NCBI GenBank assembly: GCA_024231025.1
Contig: JAAEQW010000240.1
Span: 1 to 54,923, forward strand
Direction: 5' to 3'
Origin: Candidatus Omnitrophota bacterium
GTDB lineage: Bacteria > Omnitrophota > Gorgyraeia > Duberdicusellales > 4484-171
Length of the DNA stretch: 54,923 bases
Below the pieces are notes generated by a model. That model saw nothing but the letters and a program-made list of their open reading frames with translations, did not search any database and was not told the DNA's origin. The position numbers were made by a program, and so were the translations under genes. This document shows positions 49,077 through 54,923 of this stretch, piece by piece. How positions within the stretch are numbered: the stretch's first letter is position 1; each line of letters opens with the position of its first letter.

Positions 49077-51281
49077 ATGCAAACTTATGCTTATGGTTTT
49101 CCACGCTTAGGGAGTGATCAAGAGTACAAAAAAGCAATTGAAAGTTTTTGGTGCGCCAAGATTGGCGAAAAAAAACTCATCAAACAGCTTTTTGATGTAG
49201 AGAGTCAGCGTTTAGGTGTTTATCAAGAAAATGTGGACACATTTCCCATTGGCGAATTCACCTATTACGATAATATGTTGGATACTGCCTGTATTTTTGG
49301 TGTTCATAAATTTAAGAATATTAATGGCTATTTTGAATATGCTCGAGGCGCTAAAGCCTTGGAGTTAAAGAAGTATTTTAATACCAATTATCACTACTTG
49401 ACCCCGGTAATTAACAAAAATGCAAAATTTACTCTTTCTTGGAATAAACCGCTAGATTATTTTAATAAATTCACTGCTTTTAAGAACCAGCCATTATTTT
49501 TGATTGGACCCTATACGTTTTTGCGTTTAAGCCAAGTGCAAGGTAATTTTATAAAAACTTTTGATGAGCTTTGTGCTGCCTATAAGAAGTTATTCAAAGA
49601 ATTGAAAAATCATGGAGTATCTTCTCTGCATATCGAAGAGCCGGCTTTTTGTTGTGATGTTGAAAAAAAGGAAGTTGATTCAATAATTAGAAATTATAAA
49701 AATATCATTCCTCAGGATTTAAAAGTGAATCTCATGACTTACTACGAAAGTGTTGATTTTCTTAGTCATCTTTATGATTTACCGGTTGATGGAATAGGGG
49801 TTGATTTTATTGCTGGTGTAGATAATTTAAAGCATTTAAAGCGGAAAAAGTTTCCTCGCGATAAAAAGTTAATTTGTGGCATAGTTGATGGTCGTAGTCC
49901 GCGTCGCATTGATGTTGGAGCAACTGCTAAATACCTAGACATGATTCGCAAGACCGCGAAGTTGAAAGAACAGAATATAGTGATCTCTAATAGTTGTCCG
50001 TTGCAACATCTTCCGATTAGCTTAAATAAGGAAGATAATGTTACTAATGTTTTAAGCGGAAAATTAAGTTTTGCCACAGAGCGCTTGTATGAATTAAAAT
50101 TAATTAACGAATTAATGACTAAAAAAAGTACAAAAGCAAAACAGTGGAGTTTTATTGCCTCTAAAAAAAGTATCAAAAAATTTCCAAAAAGTTTTGACAC
50201 GCTCACTCTTACTCCGAAGGATTTTCTATTTCGCAAAAAACATCAACGAGACGAACTAAAACTTCCTCTTTTTCCGATTACTACCATAGGTAGCTTTCCT
50301 CAAGACAAACAGATTAGAAAAATGATATCGGATTTTGAAAATGGAGACGTACAAGAAAGTGATTACGATAAATTTATACGAAGCAGAATACATGAGCTGG
50401 TTAATAAAGAAGAGGAAATCGGCCTTGACGTGTTGGTGGGTGGCGAGTTTGAAAGAACAGACATGGTAGAGTTTTTTGCGCAAAAATTGGACGGTTTTTT
50501 GACGACCGATCAAGGCTGGGTTATCTCATACGGAACAATGGTGTGTCGTCCGCCAATAGTGTGTGATAAGATTGAAAGGGTGCGACCACTTACCCTAAAA
50601 GAGACGTTTTATGCGCAAAGCATTACTTCCAAAATAGTTAAGGGAGTGCTTACCGGTCCGATTACTATTCTTTCAAGGGCGTATGTCTTGCGAGATGATC
50701 CATTGCACGAGGTCGCGTTTGAGCTTGCCCATGCGTTAAACGCTGAGGTTCAGGATTTAGCTGATAAGGGTATAAAAATTATTCAGATTGATGAACCGGC
50801 GATAAAGGAGCTTGCTCCCCTTAAAGAGGCAAAAGCAGATTTTTATTATAGCTGGGCAGTTCGTGCTTTTAATATTGCCGCGCATTTATCTAGTGATATA
50901 CAGGTGCATACACATCTTTGCTATTCAGAGTTTTCTGATATTTTAAAGTGGATTTTGCGACTTAATTTTGATGTAATCAGCATTGAAAGCGCCAGAAGCA
51001 GAGGGAGAATTTTAGACGCGTTTAAAAAATATAAGTTCACTAGGGCGATTGGCCCGGGAGTGTGGGATACCCATTCTAATGTTGCAGTAAAAGATGCAGC
51101 CGTAATTGAAATTATTGATAAGAGTGTTAAGATTTTTGATATTGATAGCATTTGGGTTAATCCTGATTGTGGCCTTAAAACTAGGGAATGGCCTGAAACT
51201 GTAAAATCGTTAAAGAAAATAGTTAAAATAGCAAAAAACTACCGTAAAAAATATCAAAATAAAGCTAAAAGATTTTATTGA
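49077..51281 (+). CDS. metE: Cobalamin-independent methionine synthase
   Basis: 734 aa, close to the usual 750. The N-terminal half (YGFPRLGSDQEYKKAIESFW) and the C-terminal catalytic half (LFPITTIGSFPQDKQIRKM) are both present. The zinc ligands appear in HTHLCYSEF and NPDCGLKTREW, and the family's QIDEPAIKE is intact. It transfers the methyl of 5-methyltetrahydrofolate polyglutamate to homocysteine. The Shine-Dalgarno is TAGGAG. mtnA elsewhere in the window belongs to the same metabolic area. Confidence 0.94.
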   Translation: MQTYAYGFPRLGSDQEYKKAIESFWCAKIGEKKLIKQLFDVESQRLGVYQENVDTFPIGEFTYYDNMLDTACIFGVHKFKNINGYFEYARGAKALELKKYFNTNYHYLTPVINKNAKFTLSWNKPLDYFNKFTAFKNQPLFLIGPYTFLRLSQVQGNFIKTFDELCAAYKKLFKELKNHGVSSLHIEEPAFCCDVEKKEVDSIIRNYKNIIPQDLKVNLMTYYESVDFLSHLYDLPVDGIGVDFIAGVDNLKHLKRKKFPRDKKLICGIVDGRSPRRIDVGATAKYLDMIRKTAKLKEQNIVISNSCPLQHLPISLNKEDNVTNVLSGKLSFATERLYELKLINELMTKKSTKAKQWSFIASKKSIKKFPKSFDTLTLTPKDFLFRKKHQRDELKLPLFPITTIGSFPQDKQIRKMISDFENGDVQESDYDKFIRSRIHELVNKEEEIGLDVLVGGEFERTDMVEFFAQKLDGFLTTDQGWVISYGTMVCRPPIVCDKIERVRPLTLKETFYAQSITSKIVKGVLTGPITILSRAYVLRDDPLHEVAFELAHALNAEVQDLADKGIKIIQIDEPAIKELAPLKEAKADFYYSWAVRAFNIAAHLSSDIQVHTHLCYSEFSDILKWILRLNFDVISIESARSRGRILDAFKKYKFTRAIGPGVWDTHSNVAVKDAAVIEIIDKSVKIFDIDSIWVNPDCGLKTREWPETVKSLKKIVKIAKNYRKKYQNKAKRFY

Positions 51282-51317
51282 GTGCTAATATTTTGGTGTG
51301 GAAAATAATCATAAATC

Positions 51318-51326
51318 TGATATAAT
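51318..51326 (+). promoter_or_regulatory. Extended -10 promoter candidate before tRNA-Pro
   Basis: TGATATAAT, identical to the element at 12559. Transcription would start near 51333, about 40 bases before the structured RNA element. Confidence 0.5.
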
Positions 51327-51372
51327 TAAGGCACTAAAATTGCGGTATCAGTGAGCATAAGCTATTTGTTAT

Positions 51373-51447
51373 TAAGGCACTTCGGGGCGGAACCCTCAGT
51401 GCCGATAAAATTCAGGGAATGACCCTGAATGATTGGAATTTTATCGG
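51373..51447 (+). ncRNA. Two-hairpin structured RNA element, copy 2 (before tRNA-Pro)
   Basis: Hairpin 1 (51376-51403) has GGCAC/GTGCC, GGG/CCC and loop GCGGAA. Hairpin 2 has CCGATAAAATT (51402-51412) with AATTTTATCGG (51437-51447) and inner CAGGG/CCCTG around AATGA. Compared with copy 1 the outer stem has changed from A-T to G-C at the same position on both sides. Its last three bases are the first three of tRNA-Pro. Confidence 0.7.
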
Positions 51448-51522
51448 GGCGTGGCTCAGCTTGGCTAGAGCGCTTGGTTTGGGACCAAGATGTCGGTGGT
51501 TCGAATCCACTCGCCCCGACCA
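51445..51522 (+). tRNA. tRNA-Pro (TGG)
   Basis: The acceptor CGGGGCG pairs with CGCCCCG (51512-51518). D, anticodon and T arms are normal, the anticodon TGG lies in the loop TTTGGGA, the T loop is TTCGAAT, and CCA is encoded at 51520-51522. Confidence 0.96.
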
Positions 51523-51638
51523 ACCATCTGCTTATAGCAGATGGTAGAGCATTGGAACAATAGATCGTTAGAGCATTTGAAGGAAAGAATCCAATGCGGT
51601 CTATTGCTCAAATGTTCTAGTGCTCAAATTATCTACTT
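51523..51638 (+). other. tRNA spacer with hairpin and interlocked complementary words
   Basis: A perfect hairpin (ACCATCTGC, loop TTATA, GCAGATGGT) follows tRNA-Pro. After it come three helices of 8, 9 and 10 pairs arranged A-B-C-A'-B'-C' (51549-51556 with 51590-51597; 51558-51566 with 51598-51606; 51571-51580 with 51608-51617). No gene seen. Confidence 0.5.
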
Positions 51639-51712
51639 GCGCCTGTAGCTCAGCTGGATAGAGCATCGGCCTTCTAAGCCGAGGGTCGCAGGTTCGAATC
51701 CTGCCGGGCGCG
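51639..51712 (+). tRNA. tRNA-Arg (TCT)
   Basis: The acceptor GCGCCTG pairs with CGGGCGC (51705-51711), with one G-T pair. The anticodon TCT lies in the loop CTTCTAA on stem CGGC/GCCG, and the T loop is TTCGAAT. CCA is not encoded. Confidence 0.96.
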
Positions 51713-51713
51713 T

Positions 51714-51786
51714 TTACGTAATCTTATGAACGTAGCGAATTAGATTACGTTAACCCCGTAATGAGCGAAGCGAATGCACGGGGTAA
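51714..51786. repeat. Two hairpins with AGCGAA loops after tRNA-Arg
   Basis: ACGTAATCT pairs with AGATTACGT, and CCCCGT pairs with ACGGGG. Both loops contain TAGCGAA/GAGCGAAGCGAATG-type words. They fill the space before the AsmA-like gene and could end the tRNA transcript. Confidence 0.5.
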
Positions 51787-51797
51787 AGGCATTTATC

Positions 51798-52976
51798 ATG
51801 AAATTTTTAAAAATATTTTTAATTGTTATTTTAACCTTAGCGGTAGTTGTCTATTCGGTTGTATTTTTTGCGGTTAACTCAAAGGGTAAGGAGATGATCG
51901 TCAAATCCGTTGAAAAGAGCTTAGGAGTTAAACCTGAGCTTGAGAGTGTATCTTTAAAATTTCCGTTTCATTTAGAGGTAAAGGGTTTTAAGGTTTCGGA
52001 TTTCTCGGTAGATGAGATTCGTTTGGCACCAGATATTATATATTTGATAATCGGCCGCATTGCTCTGAACAAAGTGTACGTTAATGGTTTTAATATGAAG
52101 GTTGAAGTAAATAAGGATATTCTTAAAAAAATATCTTTACTGAGTGAAAGACTACCTCAAAAAATTGGTTTTGAATTAATTCCTTCGGTTTATGCGGATT
52201 CTTTGGCAATTCCGTCTATCAAATACCTAAAAGTGAAAAGCTTAGATATAAACAATGGTTCCTTAGAGATAGTAAATGTTAAAAAGGGCAAGTCAGTAAG
52301 CTTTAAACTGACTAAGATGAGCGCAAAACTTAAAAACTTTGTTTACCCCGAATTACCAAAATTTTATATCGATCTTAACGCTTCCTTAGAGGGCAAGGGG
52401 GTAAGCATGGAAAACGCTCTATCTGCTAGGGGGTGGATAGATTATCGCAATAAAAATATGGATATGACGATTAACGCGAAAGATATTGATTATGCGGCAT
52501 TTAGCGATTACTATTCACCTAATTGGAAACCCGATAAAATCGGTCTCAAAGAGGCAATATTTGTTTTTTACGCAAAAGCTGAGGCCAAAGATAATGAGTT
52601 GGTGATTGATTGTGTTTTGACGGCGGAAAGGGTTAGTTTTGTGCCGGAGGAGCAATTAGAAGACGCAACTAGAATGCGCAATACAAAAACTGTTTTGGCA
52701 ATCCTCAAAGGTAGCGGAGAGAAACCCGTTCTTCCTTTTAGATTAAAAACGACAATGGATGCACCAAAATTTGATATGTCATCTGCTAAGGCGAGCCTCA
52801 AAGGCAAGGTCAATTTTCCCAAACTTTTGCTGGGGTCATTTGTTGGTAAGGTAACAAAGAAGATATCTGAAACATCAGAAAAAACAAAAGAAGTTACATT
52901 GGATACCGCAATTGATGCCGTAAAAGATGTTGTAAATGAGTTTAAAGCTGTTTACGATAATAATAAAGCGCAGTAA
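51798..52976 (+). CDS. AsmA-like membrane-anchored protein
   Basis: 392 aa. An N-terminal membrane anchor (MKFLKIFLIVILTLAVVVYSVVFFAV) is followed by a periplasmic beta-rich region. It opens NSKGKEMIVKSVEKSLGVKPELESVSLKFPFHLEVKGFKV, the usual AsmA/TamB/DUF748-type beginning, and continues with strand-rich repeats and a helical C-terminus. Such proteins are linked to outer-membrane lipid transport and assembly. ATG 51798 has AAAGG upstream and starts the anchor; an ATG at 51774 is in frame but lies in the repeat. Confidence 0.75.
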   Translation: MKFLKIFLIVILTLAVVVYSVVFFAVNSKGKEMIVKSVEKSLGVKPELESVSLKFPFHLEVKGFKVSDFSVDEIRLAPDIIYLIIGRIALNKVYVNGFNMKVEVNKDILKKISLLSERLPQKIGFELIPSVYADSLAIPSIKYLKVKSLDINNGSLEIVNVKKGKSVSFKLTKMSAKLKNFVYPELPKFYIDLNASLEGKGVSMENALSARGWIDYRNKNMDMTINAKDIDYAAFSDYYSPNWKPDKIGLKEAIFVFYAKAEAKDNELVIDCVLTAERVSFVPEEQLEDATRMRNTKTVLAILKGSGEKPVLPFRLKTTMDAPKFDMSSAKASLKGKVNFPKLLLGSFVGKVTKKISETSEKTKEVTLDTAIDAVKDVVNEFKAVYDNNKAQ

Positions 52977-53012
52977 TGCTTTCTCAACCAAAGCATTTCA
53001 GATAATTATTTT

Positions 53013-53114
53013 TATAAATTCCTTATTTTAGTTAAGGCGCTTCGAGACGGAACTCTCAGCGCCACCAAAAAATAAGGAATAACCCTGTATATTATCTTTT
53101 TTGGTGGATGTAGC
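53013..53114 (+). repeat. 102-bp exact direct repeat, copy 1
   Basis: Identical to 53441-53542. It contains the two-hairpin element and the first 12 bases of a tRNA-His sequence (through GGTGGATGTAGC), after which the sequences diverge. Confidence 0.92.
53032..53107 (+). ncRNA. Two-hairpin structured RNA element, copy 3 (before GIY-YIG cassette)
   Basis: Hairpin 1 (53036-53063) has GGCGC/GCGCC and GAG/CTC. Hairpin 2 has CCACCAAAAAA (53062-53072) with TTTTTTGGTGG (53097-53107). An upstream TTCCTTATTTT can also pair with AAAATAAGGAA inside the element, giving a third possible fold. Confidence 0.65.
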
Positions 53115-53190
53115 CTCAATGAGACTTGGGCCCGAAGAAGTCGGGGCATAGTCGAATTAGTCCTGAAGCTGTAAGCGAAGGATCTTAGTT
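53108..53190 (+). other. Leader of the GIY-YIG gene, possibly structured RNA
   Basis: After the first 12 tRNA-His bases the sequence departs from tRNA. Hairpins are visible: GACTT/AAGTC and, inside, CCCGA/TCGGG around AGAAG. The 76 bases between the direct repeat and the start codon have no clear Shine-Dalgarno. Confidence 0.4.
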
Positions 53191-53445
53191 ATGTGGAGTG
53201 TTTATATAGTTGAATGCAAAGATGGAAGCCTGTATACTGGTATAACCGATAATTTAGTTAGACGCATTAAGCAGCATAATTGTGGTCATGGGTGCAGGTT
53301 TACAAAATACCGCAAGCCAGTTATGCTTTTATACAGTAAAGAATGTGTAACTAAGGGCGAGGCTTTAAGGTGTGAATTGAAGATAAAAGGTTTCAAACGG
53401 GATAGAAAGCTTGAGTTGATTAATAGCTCTACGGCTTCAATATAA
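53191..53445 (+). CDS. GIY-YIG endonuclease domain protein (UPF0213/YhbQ family)
   Basis: 84 aa, one GIY-YIG domain: WSVYIVECKDGSLYTGITDNLVRRIKQHN carries the VYIV and YTG motifs and the catalytic arginine; GEALRCELKIKG holds the conserved glutamate. The stop codon lies inside the second 102-bp repeat. Both neighbours are copies of the tRNA-His 5' region, so the gene looks like the cargo of a small mobile or duplicated cassette. Such stand-alone GIY-YIG genes are frequent and multicopy in several uncultured bacterial phyla. Confidence 0.9.
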   Translation: MWSVYIVECKDGSLYTGITDNLVRRIKQHNCGHGCRFTKYRKPVMLLYSKECVTKGEALRCELKIKGFKRDRKLELINSSTASI

Positions 53446-53542
53446 ATTCCTTATTTTAGTTAAGGCGCTTCGAGACGGAACTCTCAGCGCCACCAAAAAA
53501 TAAGGAATAACCCTGTATATTATCTTTTTTGGTGGATGTAGC
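53441..53542 (+). repeat. 102-bp exact direct repeat, copy 2
   Basis: Identical to 53013-53114. This copy continues into the complete tRNA-His. The offset is 428 bases. Confidence 0.92.
53460..53535 (+). ncRNA. Two-hairpin structured RNA element, copy 4 (before tRNA-His)
   Basis: Same sequence as copy 3. TTTTTTGGTGG (53525-53535) of hairpin 2 includes the first five bases of tRNA-His (GGTGG), so this hairpin and the tRNA acceptor stem cannot form together. Confidence 0.7.
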
Positions 53543-53608
53543 TCAGCTTGGTAGAGTGCTTGATTGTGGTTCAAGTTGTCGCGGGTTCAAGTCCCGTCAT
53601 CCACCCCA
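53531..53608 (+). tRNA. tRNA-His (GTG)
   Basis: The acceptor GTGGATG (53532-53538) pairs with CATCCAC (53598-53604). The extra G at -1 (53531) faces C73 (53605), the hallmark of tRNA-His. The anticodon is GTG, the T loop TTCAAGT, and CCA is encoded at 53606-53608. Confidence 0.96.
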
Positions 53609-53626
53609 CTTCTTCGCGGTCCATAC

Positions 53627-53675
53627 CGGACACATGGGTAACAGTTTATACCGGAGAGATGGGTTACACTCTTTC
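53627..53675 (+). repeat. Left end of the IS481-like element
   Basis: Two copies of a CCGGAnAnATGGGTnACA word lie in tandem (53627-53645 and 53652-53670). The right end at 54866-54915 carries the same two words in inverted order. Confidence 0.65.
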
Positions 53676-54836
53676 TGGTATAAACGGGTACTCCGATGGT
53701 TCAAATTTACCAGCCTCTAAATCAAAAAAACCTAAATCATAATTCATAAAGGTAACTTGCCATATATCATCATTAATTTCTTTGATGCCGACATCTTGTC
53801 CGGCAAAAGCCTGGCTTAAATGAATTTTCTTTTTTCGTATACAAATTCTTCCGCAGTGTGTAACCGTAACTATTCTATCGGAAAAAGGATAATCTAATCT
53901 GCCAATGCCTTTATATGGTCTCGGAGATGATTTATATAGTTCATTCGGATATTTCATAGCAAGAGCTTGATGGGGCCTTTGATTGTTGAATTCTACAATA
54001 AACTTATCAAACTTCTCTTGTTGTTGCAATAAATTTTCTCCCGGTGGCTTTGTTGCTTCCTTTTTGAGCGTTAGATGCATTCTTTCATGTCTACCATTTT
54101 GTTGAGGGCATCCTGGTTTTATTCTTTCAATGGCAATGCCTAAGCGTAGCCACCACACTGACAGCTTGCTGAGACCAAATAGCGAAGTTGCTGAGGAAAA
54201 GGGAAGACCGTTATCTGTTCTAATAGCCTTTGGTAGACCGTACTTACTAAATATTTGCTCAAAAACACTAAAAGCATGCACCATTTTGGTGCTTTCTATT
54301 CCTTCACATGCCAAGAGATAGCGACTCGAAAAATCTGTGATGGTTAAAGGGTAGCAATACTGTCTATTAGCCAGCATGAACTCTCCTTTGTAGTCAGTAC
54401 ACCATAGATCATTGGGGTGAGGCTTGTTTGACAAAGTAGTTCCTTGAGCCTTAAAACGTCTTCTTCTACGACGCTTCACTAATCCATGACGATCTAAGAC
54501 ACAGTGAACAGTGCTTTTGGCAGGGATTTTAATTTCCGGATACTTTCTTCTTAAGATTTCTCTAATCTTTGGAGCCCCCCAGGAAGGCTTGTTCTTCTTA
54601 ATCTTTACAATAGTTTTTTCGACCTGCATTGGCAGTTGATTAGCATAGCGCATTGGGCGTCTGGTTCTATCAGAAAGACCGCCAAGACCAATGCTCTTGT
54701 AGCGTTCCCAAAACTTATAACCTGTTTTTCTAGATATACCAAATTCCTGACAAAGATCAGTCATTTTTTCGCCGTCCAACAGTCTCCCAATAAATTTCAT
54801 TCTCTCATCCATAATAACACTTTCCTTCCATGGCAT
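53664..54836 (-). CDS. IS481-like transposase
   Basis: 390 aa DDE transposase. An N-terminal helix-turn-helix (LCQEFGISRKTGYKFWERY, then GLSDRTRRP) is followed by an integrase core with catalytic residues in CTDYKGEF (Asp), AIRTDNGLPF (Asp) and NGRHERMHLTLK (Glu). A C-terminal region follows. The minus-strand start has an AGGAGG-type site (54845-54851). The frame is intact, so the element may be active. It lies 3' of tRNA-His. Confidence 0.92.
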   Translation of the reverse strand: MPWKESVIMDERMKFIGRLLDGEKMTDLCQEFGISRKTGYKFWERYKSIGLGGLSDRTRRPMRYANQLPMQVEKTIVKIKKNKPSWGAPKIREILRRKYPEIKIPAKSTVHCVLDRHGLVKRRRRRRFKAQGTTLSNKPHPNDLWCTDYKGEFMLANRQYCYPLTITDFSSRYLLACEGIESTKMVHAFSVFEQIFSKYGLPKAIRTDNGLPFSSATSLFGLSKLSVWWLRLGIAIERIKPGCPQQNGRHERMHLTLKKEATKPPGENLLQQQEKFDKFIVEFNNQRPHQALAMKYPNELYKSSPRPYKGIGRLDYPFSDRIVTVTHCGRICIRKKKIHLSQAFAGQDVGIKEINDDIWQVTFMNYDLGFFDLEAGKFEPSEYPFIPERV

Positions 54837-54865
54837 AGTGAGTACCTCCTTCTATGCCATAATTA

Positions 54866-54915
54866 TAACAAAGTGTTACCTATGTCTCCGGTATATTATG
54901 TAACCCATCTCTCAG
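54866..54915 (-). repeat. Right end of the IS481-like element
   Basis: TGTAACCCATCTCTC (54899-54913) is the reverse complement of GAGAGATGGGTTACA in the left end. A second inverted word (GTTACCTATGTCTCCGG) lies further in. The window ends a few bases beyond, so a target duplication cannot be checked. Confidence 0.65.
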
Positions 54916-54923
54916 GAAGGGCA

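Noticed and set aside
53108-53190. A second, degenerate tRNA-His
   Set aside because: Only the first 12 bases match; no anticodon or T arm can be found downstream.
53108-53190. Second GEMM-type riboswitch before the GIY-YIG gene
   Set aside because: Some GGGC and GAAG words occur, but the CAAAGC / CCTAA blocks are absent.
53529-53742. Two short + frames of 63-64 codons
   Set aside because: They are translations of tRNA-His and its flank (GSSCRGFKSRHPP is a familiar tRNA shadow).
54130-54321. Plus-strand frame of 63 codons inside the transposase
   Set aside because: It is antisense to the DDE core of the IS481-like transposase.

Overview
The window is 54.9 kb of a moderately AT-rich bacterial chromosome, with almost every gene on the + strand. 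It most resembles Candidatus Omnitrophota (OP3) or a related PVC-like Gram-negative lineage. The reasons are a giant mosaic coding sequence, Lol-type and AsmA-like envelope genes, type IV pilin-like genes, many short dispersed palindromes and tandem repeats between genes, and a Firmicutes-like McsA-McsB-ClpC system. The phylum assignment is inference; no rRNA gene is present.

Region 1 (1-12.5 kb) is one open reading frame that is already open at the left edge and runs more than 4,150 codons. It is a mosaic. A roughly 150-residue module that begins GPCGLGVTN occurs four times, a roughly 455-residue module occurs twice plus a C-terminal fragment, and a third module occurs twice. Spliced between them in frame are two membrane segments, a radical SAM domain, a mannose-1-phosphate guanylyltransferase-like domain with altered catalytic residues, and a protein-kinase-like domain. 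Short hairpins resembling REP elements lie at several module junctions.

Region 2 (12.6-16.4 kb) is a dpp/opp-type ABC transporter (two permeases, two ATPases) without a substrate-binding protein.

Region 3 (16.5-23.7 kb) looks like a surface-structure locus. A c-di-GMP-I (GEMM) riboswitch and an intrinsic terminator precede a secreted YD/RHS-like repeat protein. A small lipoprotein, two pilin-like proteins, a membrane coiled-coil protein and a secreted repeat protein follow. Three unrelated proteins here share a TGYYYDP-type motif. A REP-associated (RAYT-like) Y1 transposase bounded by 25-bp perfect inverted repeats is inserted in this locus, followed by a secreted MORN-like protein.

Region 4 (23.8-51.3 kb) is housekeeping: lysS, a LolCE/LolD pair, a class IV aminotransferase, mcsA-mcsB-clpC, radA, a PIN-TRAM protein, ispD, ispF, cysS, tmk, holB, ricT, metG, tatD, mtnA, thiL, tsaE, tsaB, alr, a 50-residue coiled-coil protein, an inositol-monophosphatase-family gene and metE. 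Several adjacencies (mcsA-mcsB-clpC-radA-PIN/TRAM-ispD-ispF-cysS and tmk-holB-ricT-metG-tatD) mirror Bacillus gene order.

Region 5 (51.3-54.9 kb) holds tRNA-Pro, tRNA-Arg and tRNA-His, an AsmA-like protein, a GIY-YIG nuclease gene between 102-bp exact direct repeats that include the start of tRNA-His, and an IS481-like element. The most interesting candidate for an undescribed system is a two-hairpin RNA element of about 76 nt. It occurs four times: directly before tRNA-Pro, before tRNA-His, before the GIY-YIG cassette and before the PIN-TRAM gene. Its stems show compensatory changes, and its last stem reaches into the first bases of the tRNA or into the Shine-Dalgarno sequence downstream.
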